DNA of 64,000 nucleotides from positions 60,889,768-60,953,767 of the forward strand of contig NC_012874.2 in NCBI RefSeq assembly GCF_000003195.3, in the 5' to 3' direction. Positions 34,741 to 45,393 of this stretch are shown here, piece after piece. The translations under genes were made by a program, and so were the position numbers. Position 1 is the first letter of the stretch, and every line of letters begins with the position of its first letter. A model generated the notes under the pieces. The model was given only the letters and a program-made list of their open reading frames with translations. It was not told the origin of the DNA and searched no databases. Origin of the DNA: Sorghum bicolor. Lineage: Eukaryota; Streptophyta; Magnoliopsida; Poales; Poaceae.

Positions 34741-35049
34741 TCCATAGATCACGGCGTCGAGTTCTAAACTACAAACCAGCAGACACCCTTCACTAACCGT
34801 GGACGCCTTTCATATTTTCTTCTCCCCTCTCGGCTCTTCCTCTCCAAAAACCGAGCACGAATTTGGATTCAATATTTGGACCATCAAAAGTTTGATTTGA
34901 TCCATAGATCTTGAAGAGCCAGGTATACTCTTTCACCTCTTAGTTTTTGACACATTGATTTGACTATATTACACGTATTTTGTAGACTTAGATAAACCAT
35001 TACTAGGTTTTTGAATGGATGATTAATATTTATATTATGCAATCGTAGA

Positions 35050-35777
35050 ATGCCACGTCGTGGAAAAAGTAGCAAACCAAGGTAACCTTTCGACATGTTT
35101 GGATAAATTTCATTCATTATTGTTTATCATTTGGTAAATTATAGTTTTAGGTTAAATCGTTTATTGCTATGATTTATTAGAATTGAAATGTTTGAACTGT
35201 AGCTATGGCCGGACGACCGGTAGTCCGTACATCCACAAGCCGCTTCCTAGCGGTGTTCCAGTACCTATGTGCTTTTGTGGTGATCCTTGCAAGGTAGACA
35301 TTTCAGAAGACAAGGAAACCTATCGGCAGCGGTATTGGATGTGTTCCAATTATGCCTGGGAGCCTACACCAAAACAACGCCGCAGTAACTTTATTGTAAG
35401 TTAATTTTTCTATTGTGCACTTAGTATATTATGTCCTATGAAGCATGATTTAATTTTTTTAACAAATATATTTGTTGTAGACCCCTCCACCATTGTGTGA
35501 TTTTGAGCAGTGGATCGACACTGAGATTAAGGAGTCCGACAAGCGGCTTCTACAAGGCCTAAAGGAGTGGGATGCAGAGCGTGCAGAGATATTAAAGAAG
35601 AGACGCAGAGAGGAGGCTCAAAAGAGGGAGCACAAGAAAGAGGAGGAAAGAAGACGTGTTGCTGCGGCTCGGGAGGAGAGGGAAAAGAAGCTTGAGCGTG
35701 TGCGCCGAGCGAAGGCAGCGATGGATGAGAATCCAGATGCCCAGAGGAAGGGAAAGTGGCCTCGTTGCACTCAGTAG
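35050..35777 (+). CDS. MULE-borne GRF-type zinc finger / coiled-coil protein
   Basis: Three exons fit clean splice sites: 35050-35081, 35203-35395 and 35481-35777, giving 173 residues with no stop. The N-terminus is MPRRGKSSKP. A zinc-ribbon segment follows (MCFCGDPCKVDISEDKETYR..RYWMCSNY.W), with the Cys spacing and aromatic ends of GRF-type fingers, which bind single-stranded nucleic acid in other proteins. The last ~95 residues are a highly charged KRRREE/EERRR helix, surely a coiled coil. Such small proteins are common around plant MULEs and in repetitive DNA; a function in transposition is not established. Its intact frame beside decayed neighbours is notable. Exon structure is by eye. 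Confidence 0.72.
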
Positions 35778-36000
35778 TTACATTATGTGCTTGTTCTATG
35801 TTTGGTTCATGAACAATATTGTTTACTGTTGGACTTTTCAATTTGTTGTCATGTAATGCACTTTTGCAATTTTAATTTGGTTTCTTTATTAGTAGTCAAT
35901 ATTTTTATTTTAGTATTGCATAGGCAATGAAATGAGGTTAATTAGTTGAAATGGAAGTTAACAAACTAGTATATTGCATAACTAATAGCACACATCACAT

Positions 36001-36185
36001 TGAATGGCATGTCAAAACATGCACCAAACAAGGGTGCAGAGGTCCGAGACTAAACCTAACATGCCTTAGGTAATTCAAACAATTAACAAGCACATGAAAT
36101 GGCATGTGAGAACATATACCACACAAAGGTGCATAGTTCTTTCGACTAACCCTAACATGCCTTAGGTGATTAAACCAAACAACAA
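36001..36185. repeat. Diverged ~97-bp tandem duplication between convergent genes
   Basis: The block gaatggcatgt...accaaacaagggtgca...aacctaacatgccttaggtaatt recurs as gaaatggcatgt...accacacaaaggtgca...aaccctaacatgccttaggtgatt. It lies in the interval between the 3' ends of the two zinc-finger genes. 35778-36000 is AT-rich and holds nothing else I can see. Confidence 0.8.
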
Positions 36186-36222
36186 ACATATGGATGTGGC
36201 CTGTGAATTAGTTCAGTTCGAC

Positions 36223-36901
36223 CTAGTAGTGTGGCCACATAGCAAACTGTGTTGCCCCTTCTCCATAGTATCCTCCCGTTGTTGTTGATGGTGGTGGGGG
36301 TGGTGGTGAAGGAGGGCCCTTGTTCTTGTGATTAGGGCAGATGCAGTATGGATCATTGCATATTGTGTTTTGTGAGCCAGTAGCATTGCTGTTGTCGTCC
36401 TCTTCGTCGTCCTTATAACCACTGCTAACTTATGTTTCTAAATCAAAGATACGGTCCTGCAGGTAGTAGATGTACTCTGCATGGGGATGAATAGGTCTAG
36501 GATCGACCCATCTGGTGAAGCCACAGTTCTCTTTTGACAAGGATGACTGCAATAAGTATGTAGCTTTAGCACAAGAGAGTATCTTATTGAAGGTTGAATA
36601 AGTATGTAGCTTTAGCCCATGCTCGTGGACATTTGAAGAAACGACGCCCTCCATCTATCCCCTCTGTGTACATCTGCACCAAACAATCCTCACCATGCAT
36701 GCATTTTGGCCACTCTTCTTTTCGGTCATCATATGCCCTCAGTGGTGCCTCTTTAGTAAAATCATGTTTGCTCTCAAGGGGGAACCTATCATAAATTGCT
36801 TCCTCAAAGTCTTTAGGACCAAGAGGACCCTCCCAAAGAAAGGGATTACCCTTCATCGCCCCCTTTCCTTTTCCCTTCCCTCTAGACGACCCTCCAGACA
36901 T
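36223..36901 (-). pseudogene. Second MULE-borne zinc-finger gene, broken by a stop
   Basis: Exon 1 (36617-36901, 95 codons) encodes a GKGKGK basic start and then WPKCMHGEDCLVQMYTEG.DGGRRFFKCPRAW, a GRF-like zinc finger. Exon 2 (36223-36546) continues with ENCGFTRWVDPRPIHPHAEY and, past an in-frame TAA at 36430-36432, an acidic stretch, a Cys/His cluster (CNDPYCICPNH) and a proline run. The intron would be of the rare GC-AG type (GGCTAAAG donor) and carries a 20-bp direct repeat. The TAA fits CAA to TAA decay. It reads convergently to the 35050 gene. Confidence 0.65.
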
Positions 36902-37007
36902 TTTTACTTCAACTTAACAATCTCAAGTGAGTAGCAACGCTCTCACCACTGCGTATATATATAGGAACCCAATACTTGGTAGCCGTTGTAATATACAATA
37001 AATGCAC

Positions 37008-37200
37008 CTGAAAAGCCTAGATTCGAATACTGAAAAGCCTAGTTGAAAACCGAAAAGTCTATTTGGATTGTCATCTGAAAAGCCTAGATTCGATTACTGA
37101 AAAGCCTAGTTGAAAACTGAAAAGTCTATTTGGATTGTCATCTGAAAAGGCTAGATTCGTTCACTGTTTCGGATGTGATGATTCAATGAAAAGCCCATAT
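37008..37200. repeat. ~67-bp tandem repeats upstream of the zinc-finger pseudogene
   Basis: Copies start at about 37008, 37075 and 37142 (ctgaaaagcctagattcg...gaaaagtctatttggattg). The third is partial. They sit just 5' of the minus-strand zinc-finger gene and may be promoter-side repeats. Confidence 0.85.
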
Positions 37201-37552
37201 TGGTTCACTGTTTCTGAAAAGCCTACACTGCGACAACCAATAGGAATGGACCACAGAATATGTGCACTACATTGAATAATTCATGGAAAAAATTTGCAAG
37301 AGTTTCCCCTATTTTAGGTACATCCACAGTTATAAATAGACATCACATTACAATACAAACATTGATTCATCCAAATATCACAAAACAAGCACATACGCCA
37401 TCAGAAATGATAGTTCAAATAGTCCACAAAGACCATACAGTCTCATATAGTACAAATAGTTCACAAAGTTCACAGTGTCGATACATGCAAAATAACAAAA
37501 GTTATGCCATCAATTCTAAGCTGCTACCATGGTGTTAGCACAGAAGTCATCA
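37201..37552. other. Spacer between MULE genes
   Basis: AT-rich, no convincing ORF on either strand. It separates the mobile-domain gene's 3' end from the repeat array. Presumed 3' UTR and intergenic DNA. Confidence 0.5.
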
Positions 37553-40500
37553 TCACTGCCTCCTAGTCTTACCCTTACCCTTGTGGCCAAGAGCATCGGT
37601 GCCTGGAGTGTACCTAAAAGGCGAACGACGTCGCCTTCTTGCAACCTGCGTAGGCTGAGTAGAAGGAGCATCAGGAAGCTGAGATAACCCAAGCTCGTCA
37701 TAGTCACGCTCCTCGGCCACCCCCTCTTCATCCTCATCATGATCTCTTTGAAAAGTGTCCATGGTTGGCCGAGACGAGCTCTGTCCTCCAGATCCTATCA
37801 ACATTGTTCAAATGATGTGTGCACATAATTCATTATATCATACCATGAAAATTGATCAGTTCAAGTAAACAACAAATTTAATGAATTTATACCTCCCAAA
37901 GAAGATGTACCATGCACAACAGGTGTGTTGCATTGTTGTTCCTGTGGCACATGCACATTCATCGCAGCACTAGTACCGCAACCGCAACGAGCTGCAGCAC
38001 GCCTAAGCCTATGTGCTAGTCTCTATTATGCAAAGATTACATATTGTTAGATATATAATAAATGAGGGTCGTAATACTTGTTCTTAGATAAATTTGATGT
38101 CAAATACTTACTCCAAGAAAGTTGTTTAGTGTGTTCTCGTCCACACCTGTTCTTGGAAACCGTTCGATGTCAAGTAGAGATTGCTTGATTGCGTTGCCCT
38201 ATAAGATAAGACACGTATTAGTTTATATAGATGCAATTTATTCAATACAACAACCGTACAATTGTAAAGTGAAAAGGACATGTACCACTCGGTCCAAGAC
38301 AGGTGCTGCTTCGATAAGTGTCCCTTGTCGTGCTGCAAGGTCATAGGAAGTGTCCTCATCCTCAGATGATTCAAGGTACGCATAATCTGCTTGGGTCCAC
38401 TGAATTTTCAACCTTGTTCGTGTAACACCTAGGTACCAAGTAAGATATGCACGAAAATTGTAGTTGGTATGTGGTTGCTCATTTTCGTAGAGGTTGTCAT
38501 GAAACTGGTCCCACACCTCTATGTGGTGACGATGCAGCGTCTGAAACTCAACTGTCTTCTTCTACTTCTGACGATCAATCCTGAAATTAAATATTAAAGA
38601 TGAAAATAATAAAACATATTAAACAACATTGATTCAAAAAATCAGTAGGGGGTTATAAATATTCAACTAGCAACATGGATATAGGGGGTTATAAATTTTA
38701 GCAAGCATTTCTATTGGACCAATTAGGAAATAAATTTCAACAAGCATGTAAATTTCAGCAAGTAGGTTGGAATTGAATGCATCAAATACGATGGAAATGA
38801 CTAAGGATATAAATTTCAGCAAGCATGGATAGGCACAAGCATATTTGTGGTATTGAACTTAGAATAAATATGCATCTTTGAATAAATTTCAGCAAACATT
38901 GAATGAAAATGTAGCAAATAAATTTCAGCAAGCATGTAAATTTCAGCAACATTTATATAAATTTCAGCAAGCTGTAAAAAGTACCAACATGGATATAGGG
39001 GCTTATAAATTTCAGCAAGCATTTATATTGGACCAAGTAGCAAATAAATTTCAGCAATCATGTAAATTTCAGCAACATTTATGGTATTGAACATTGAATA
39101 AATAATGAACTTTGAATAAATTTCAGTAAACATTTCTATCAATTGCATGAAAAATTTACCAAAATGACTTACTTGTGCAGCTCCATGGAAGTATCGAACG
39201 GCGGGACAGGCCATTGCTGGCACAAGCCAAATTGGCGGGCTACTCGATTTGGAAGGTGCCACTCAACAGCATAGAAGCAAATCAGAGGGCATATGATCAA
39301 GTATAAGTCTTCATCCTCGCTACACATGCTGCTTACTCCAAGATGCAGCGCATCATTGTCCGTGTACGGCTCCCAATTCACCTGCAAATAAAAGACATGT
39401 ATATGGCAAGTTAGACAAACTATCATGCTGACATAGTACAAGAACTATATACCAACTACTACATTTTACTCACCATGGAGGGCCTAAGCGTGTCGAGCTC
39501 ATTGGCATACTGTACGTACGCACGTGAAGTCATGCTGAAGGGGACTTTCGCCTGGTCCCAAAGATGGGCAAACGTCGGGCGGTGACGAGGGTTGCCCACT
39601 GCAAACCAGTCCCGAGGAGCGTCAACTATGGGCCGTCCAACTGGGAGACGAGACCACATCCAAAGCTGCAGTAGGTAAACACAACCACCAACGGAAGAAC
39701 TATTTGCGGTCCGATGACATGCCTCACAAAGGCTACGGTATAGGTAAGCCAGCACTCCTGAAGCCCAGCTGTAAGTACCTGTAACCGTTACAATCAATTT
39801 ATTTAATACATAAGTAAGCATAAGTAAGCAAACTAATAATAACTGTGTAAGCCCAGCTGTAAGTACCTGTGGTGTCCCGGTCAGTGAGGCACGGGAGGTA
39901 CATCCACGATGCAGTGTCTCCTGTCTCGTCAGGGAAAAGAACACACCCAAATAGGTGCAAGATCCAAGCTCTACAGTAGTAGGCAACTGTCTCCTGGTCC
40001 GCATGTGCCGGACAGTTACCAAAGCTCTGCCTAAGCCAAGCAATTGGTACCCCTGTGGTGCGGTACGCCGATGCCTCCGGAGGAAGTGGTCTTCCAAGGA
40101 AGGCCTCAACTCTGTCCCTCCAACCATCGGGCCTGCAGTGTCCGATAACTGGACGACCTCTAACACTCAAACTCAGGATCTTCTGACTGTCCTGGAGTGT
40201 AACAGTCATCTCTCCACAAGGTAGGTGGAAACTATGAGTTTCTGGCCTCCACCTATAAATTAAAGAACATTGTTATTAGGTTTTTCAAAAAGATAGATAA
40301 AATTAGTTGGAAATAACATACGATTACTATAGAGAAATGGTGCACCTGTCAACCAAAGCTGTGATCGCCGCGGGGTTAATTGGAGGCAACCCACGACAAA
40401 CCTGATACGGTATGACATCCAGGCCAGCCCTCTGTAGCAGAGGTGTGTACCTGTCGTCATACCGCATCTCCTCGAACTTGTCATGCGTTCGAGGTCGAAG

Positions 40501-40665
40501 CGGGGGTAGTTCCTACAACCGTTACAATCAAGTTATTTAATGCATAAGTAAGAAAATTAATAATAACTAAAAAGCAAAGATCAAAGTAAGTACCGCCCCC
40601 TCTACAGTGAGTCGTCCTCGGTGCTTCTCCTTGTAGTATGGATCCAGGAGGTGGAACTGCTCCAT
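37553..40665 (-). pseudogene. MULE-borne plant mobile domain (MAIN-like) gene
   Basis: Nine exons fit good splice sites: 40594-40665, 40346-40512, 39867-40252, 39474-39778, 39173-39381, 38286-38580, 38112-38198, 37893-38022 and 37553-37794. The start MEQFHLLDPYYKEKHRG and the core (PPEASAYRTTGVPIAWLRQ, VAYYCRAWILHLFGCVLFPD, WMYLPCLTD, TYSWASGVLAYLYRSLC) match the aminotransferase-like plant mobile domain of MAIN/MAIL proteins and their transposon relatives. The C-terminus is acidic, then basic (RRRRRSPFRY...KGKGKTRRQ). One in-frame TAG near 38567 at the start of exon 6 interrupts it, so it is probably dead, unless another acceptor skips the stop. Host MAIN/MAIL1 proteins affect transposon silencing; what transposon copies do is unknown. 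Confidence 0.72.
38640..39125. repeat. Dispersed aaatttcagcaagca motif array inside an intron
   Basis: About a dozen irregular copies of taaatttcagcaa(gca) lie in intron 5 (38582-39172) of the mobile-domain gene. On the transcribed minus strand each reads TTGCTGAAATTTA, which contains a CTGAA branch-point-like core. Confidence 0.8.
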
Positions 40666-40830
40666 CCTATAAACAAATTTGATCCATTAGTTAGTAATTA
40701 AGCAAATAAGAAAAATACATTACAATGTCATTATATTAAACAAAGGAGCACTAGAATATGTATGTCTGCCAAAAAGTAAGTTGCATATGAAAGTATTTAA
40801 CAACTAAAGTACATAGAATATTAAATGCAC

Positions 40831-40930
40831 CTGACTTAGCGGCCAAAGGCAAGTACGCGAGTTGTGCCCAAGTCTACCACATTTGCCACATTGATTTTGC
40901 TCGGGGTCAGTAACAAACGGGGTTGCTCTC
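40831..40930 (-). pseudogene. C-terminal zinc knuckle of the MULE transposase
   Basis: The minus frame reads ATPFVTDPEQNQCGKCGRLGH... then C, a CX2CX4HX4C knuckle like that ending mudrA-type transposases. It is severed from the rest of the transposase by the retroelement at 40931 and ends in a possible donor (CAG|GTGC). The frame does not run straight into the mobile-domain gene, so the two are probably separate. Confidence 0.75.
40926..40930. repeat. Target-site duplication CTCTC (left)
   Basis: Matches 59695-59699 and brackets the outer retroelement within the MULE transposase gene. Confidence 0.92.
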
Positions 40931-42591
40931 TATTGACGGTCCTTAAGTATCAAATTTAATTATCAAATAAAGAAAGAAAAGGATCCAAATGAAATCAACA
41001 TCTAGACTTAGGGTTTTATCTGACAGAATTCCACGAGTTTTGGTGTTTGTCTATTTCTGTAGGGGGTTATCAGGAAATACGGAAGAAAGGCCCACACGTC
41101 GGGATTACATAGAGATATTAACGTGCCGTGCAATTATCTTACATCTAGAAGACTCCAGAAGCCACGAGACCGAAGCGGAGGCGAAACGGGGCCAGAGGCA
41201 GGGCGCCCGCCCTGTTCCCCTGGGCGCCCGCCCACCTCTGGAGTCCAATCAGGACTCTGCTTCGTGGGAGATCTCCACCGACCTAAAGGATGAATCTAAA
41301 CCATACAATCTATGTCGGTTTGATCCAACGGCCCATATTCACTTGAAGGGACTATAAAACCAGACCCCCTGGCCCCTATAGGAGAGAGCCTCTCAACCCT
41401 AATTCATTGTTCTTCAAGGGAGAAGAAGCCTCTGATCAAGATTAGAGCCACCACATCAATTAGACATCTAGATTAGCATAGCTACATAGGATTAGAACTA
41501 GAAGGAGTCAATCTTCGATTGGTTTCCGGATCTGTCAAGAGGATTCTTGGTAATTCTCTAATTGTGCTTCTAATTGTTCTTCTAATTATCTTTGTTCTTC
41601 AATATTATGAATATGACTTTATTCTACTTCAATATATTGCTTATGACTTTGCTCTACTTGCTTATATTCAAGATTATATTGTTCTTAGTTTATCATAGTT
41701 ATGTACTTGGCTTAGTTAGATTGGATCTATATACATGCTTAGGATCGTATAGCGTTTATCCATCGGATCCATGGGTAAATGATAGATATTGTATAGGCGT
41801 GGTGCTTATACCGTATTTATCTGCGATTGTACCCAATATGCCAGATCGTGGGGTAGTTCGTGATAGTGACAGCTTCATTGATTCTTATATAGTCCCCCTC
41901 TCGTGTATTGGGCTGGCAGAGCAATATTATTACAGGGGAGTGATTGCTATGTTTCTCATTTACCTTGCTAATATCACTATGCATGGGCGTAGTCTTGTCT
42001 CACAATGATTGCTAAGTATGCTTGCACTAATTATGATAATGCTAGACTATATAGTTGAGAATAACTTAGGGAATATTCTTGTAGTTCGTTCTAATACCAT
42101 GCTAATGACTTTCTAGAGTATCTAATTGAGGTGCTTATCATATTTATTATGTGGCTAAATTATGATCAGATTAATTATCCTTGTCACTATTCATTATTTC
42201 ATATATCTTTTATGTGACACTTATCCCTGTATGAAGAGTTAGATAAATGTTCTCAATTATACATGCAATGATAGATGCTCAATCTCATATTCTATTCTGT
42301 AATCATTAGTGATGATTTCTAATCCCTTCCCAGTGGTAAAAATATAAATAACGATACCTGGAATACTTCCCGGTTAAAATGCTACATCGGTATTAATCTG
42401 TGCGCTTGCAGATCCCATTCATTATTTATTTAGAAGAGCAATTGCATATTTCAATACCGCGTCTCTTATATCATGCTGGGGATGACAACTTGGCTTAAGT
42501 GGTGTAAGGGATAGGTTTGACATTTTTGGCACCGTTACTAGATTTAGAGAACTTAGTCTACTTTTGGTAATGATGTTAAGAATACCCAACA
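40931..42591 (+). repeat. 5' LTR, Athila-like outer element
   Basis: 1661 bp, TATTGACGG...ACCCAACA. It contains a GC-rich gcgcccgccc palindrome region near 41200 and a TATA-like ctataaaacc at 41352 that probably serves its promoter. ORFs inside recur in the other LTRs and are not genes. Confidence 0.92.
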
Positions 42592-42599
42592 AGCATTTT

Positions 42600-42617
42600 T
42601 GGCGCCGTTGCCGGGGA
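42600..42617 (+). promoter_or_regulatory. Primer-binding site, tRNA-Asp type
   Basis: tggcgccgttgccgggga, eight bases after the LTR; the standard Athila-type primer site. Confidence 0.85.
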
Positions 42618-42751
42618 AGGTTGATTACTAATCAGGAATGGAATAAAAGATTTTGAGTTATCATTCGCATCACTAATATGATTGAGCTTATCTATCCTCT
42701 CATACAGTTTTACCCCGATATTTTTCTATTTTATCTTATGCAGGGGAATGT

Positions 42752-44146
42752 ATGAATAGAAGACATCTTCCAGGAAATTTTGTTGACAATCCCAAAGCAT
42801 TATTCAAGAAGACGAGAGCCAAGCTCAAGAAGAGATCATCAACACTTCAGCAAGAAGCTTCATCCAATCAAGAAGATCACCGGAACTTGTCTTTAGAGTT
42901 CGAAGCCATGGCGAACAAATCAATCCGCGAGTTCTCAGCTCCCACTACGGACAACATCCGCACTGGACCTGCTGCAGAGATCGACGGCAACTCTGAGCTC
43001 AAGCCTGGACTTATCAACATGGTGCAATCCAACTAGTTCTGTGGGAAGGCACACGAAGATGCTAGTGCTCATCTACAACACTTCCTGGAGATTTGCAACA
43101 CATTTACCATATCAGGAGTTTCCAAAGATGCTATACTACTTCGCCTCTTCCCATTCTCACTATTAGGGAGAGCGAAGTAGTGGTTCTACGCTACAAAGGA
43201 GAAGAATACTACGTGGGCACTCTGCTCAACAAACTTTCTAGCTAAGTTCTTTCCCATGGGCAAGACCAATGCTCTTCGTGGGAAGATTACAAGTTTTCAG
43301 CAACAAAATGATGAATCTGTTCCAGAAGCATGGGAGCGCTTTCAAGACTACATCCTAGAATGTCCCCATCATGGAATGGAGAGTTGGCTATTGATGCAGA
43401 CATTCTATCATGGGCTCGGCAACAGTGCCCGAGAGACCATGGATGCTGCAGCTGGAGGAGCATTCTTATCACTTACTATACCACAAGCCACAGCTCTTGT
43501 GGAGAAGATGGCGTCCAATCAAGGCTGGAATGAAGAGAGGACCCAGACACGCAAGAGAGGTGGAGGTATGCATCAGCTGAAGGAGGTAGACATGCTATCT
43601 GCAAAGCTAGACCTGCTCATGAAGAAGTTCGATGATAGAGCTGGAGACAAGAAAGAAGTTATGCACATCTATGACTCTCACATGACTTGTGAGGAGTGTG
43701 GAGACACTGGACACTCAGGCAACCACTGCCCTGAGATACTTGAGGATGTGAACTACATCAACAACAACTACTACTACAACCGTCCTCAACAAAATCAAGG
43801 TTGGAATCAACAGAGGCCTAACTACTCAGGTAATTATCAAGGTAACAATTCTTACAACAATAATAATAATTTTCCACCTCTGAGAGAGTTAGTGTCTAAT
43901 CAAAGAAAGCTAATGGATAACCTATCTAAGAAATTGGCATCTAATGATAAAATGCTAGAAAATATAAATAATAGAATGGATAATTTCTCTACTGCCATCA
44001 AGAATCAAATTAGCTTTAATAAAATGATTGAATCTCAGTTAAATCAAATAGCTGCTGCTGTTCCTACTACTAACCCCGATATACCATCACAACCGGAAGG
44101 ATTAGAATATGTAAATCTTGTAGACATGTTTGATGTAGGTAATTAG
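42752..44146 (+). pseudogene. Athila-like gag, two premature stops
   Basis: A single frame of about 464 codons broken by TAG at 43034-43036 and 43178-43180. After a basic N-terminus comes the capsid-like gag domain (about 43050-43500; FFPMGKTNALRGKITSFQQ, ECPHHG, LSLTIPQATALVEKMA). A CCHC-like knuckle (CEECGDTGHSGNHCP) is near 43690. An Asn/Tyr-rich stretch and a long coiled-coil follow (NQRKLMDNLSKKLASNDKMLENINNRM). Both stops fit CAG to TAG change. The frame ends just before the protease region. Confidence 0.85.
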
Positions 44147-44149
44147 AGT

Positions 44150-45393
44150 AACCCCGTCACTGAATTCTCTACTGACCTTCTGCCGGTCAAGAGAGGCGAT
44201 CCAGGACGCCTCGTCATCCCGATCTCCATCGGCATGGTGGACGTCCCAGAAGCACTCTGTGACTTTGGCTCCAGCGTCAACATTATACCCAGGGTACTCT
44301 ATGAAAAATTCTTTACATATCTTTTATTAGAGACAACCATGTGTTTGCAGTTTGCAGATCAGGCGATAAGTTTTCCAAAGGGAATATTGAAGAACCTTGC
44401 GTCCGAGTTGGTACCTTGTATGCCCCAGCAGACTTCATAGTGGTAGAGACCGGTAATGATGAGAGAGCACCCATCATCTTAGGGAGGCCATTCTTGAACA
44501 CCACGGGAGCTATCATCTACGCTAGTGCTGCCAAGATCAGTTTCTACATCAAAGGGAGGAAGGATACATTTTTCTTCAAGAACAAGACTACACAAATTCT
44601 AGATCAATCCAGACGTGGATCAAGGAAGAGGGCCAACAGGAGGAACAGGAACAAGCAAGTGTGGACCGAGTCAGCTAACATGGTCACTGCAGTTCATGGA
44701 GGCAAAGATCATCAACTTAAGTCACCGTTTTTGACCAAGAAGGACGACCCAGGAATGCCAAGCATCTATTGCTCCATAAATGGATACAACTTCTACAAGA
44801 CATTTTGTGACACCGGATCGGGCGTCAACATAATGGCCACAGTCACCTATCGGCTCTTGTTCGGAACCATGCCCCTAAGACCAACATACATTCAGCTCCA
44901 GATGGCAGATCAGACATTTTGAGAAGTTAAAGGAATAGTAACTGATGTCCCAGTCAAAATAGACGATCATTTTGTCTACACAGACTTTCAAGTTATTGAC
45001 ATGGGAGAAGACGAGTATGATCCACCCATCATCCTTGGAAGACCGTTCCTCAGCACCGTTAAAGCAATTATCTACATTGGAACCGGAGAAGTCCATATGC
45101 ACTTCCCCTCAGAGAAGGTACGCCGTTATTTTACTGACCCTAACTATATCGTTGAAGAATCTAAGCAGGTAAGAAAACAACGCAACCGCAACCAGAGAAG
45201 GCAGATCATCAAGGACGGATGGGCAGACTATGAAGGAGAAGTTGTAAGGTCAGAAGACGTAGAGTTTAAACAGAATTATCTAGAGGAGACCGAAGCACCA
45301 AGTCAGGTGTGGAAAATGAAGATAACTATACATGAAGAGGAGGCGCTGCCGGAAGTACCGACTACACCACCCAACGAATCCCAGGACAATTGA
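44150..45393 (+). pseudogene. Two tandem retropepsin-like domains (Athila-like)
   Basis: The first domain (about 44165-44560) has the active-site block ALCDFGSSVNIIPR and ends RAPIILGRPFLNTTGAIIYASA. The second (about 44760-45120) has TFCDTGSGVNIMA and ends PPIILGRPFLSTVKAIIYIGTGEVHMHF. So the protease fold is duplicated in tandem, with a basic linker between. A frameshift near 44395 splits the first domain, and a TGA near 44921 (fits CGA to TGA) splits the second. The downstream tail is charged and ends at 45393. No reverse transcriptase follows. Confidence 0.8.

Noticed and set aside
34593..34761. CRISPR-like array in the MULE end
   Set aside because: The repeats are palindromes without unique spacers of constant length, in a plant nuclear transposon terminus.
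40665..40831. Direct in-frame fusion of transposase and mobile-domain protein
   Set aside because: Splicing the knuckle's donor to the TATAG acceptor before the mobile-domain ATG puts the latter out of frame, so separate genes are more likely.
41592..42008. 138-codon ORF repeated in Athila-like LTRs (also 58695-59111)
   Set aside because: AT-rich Phe/Leu/Tyr-rich translation of LTR sequence; it recurs only because the LTRs are copies.
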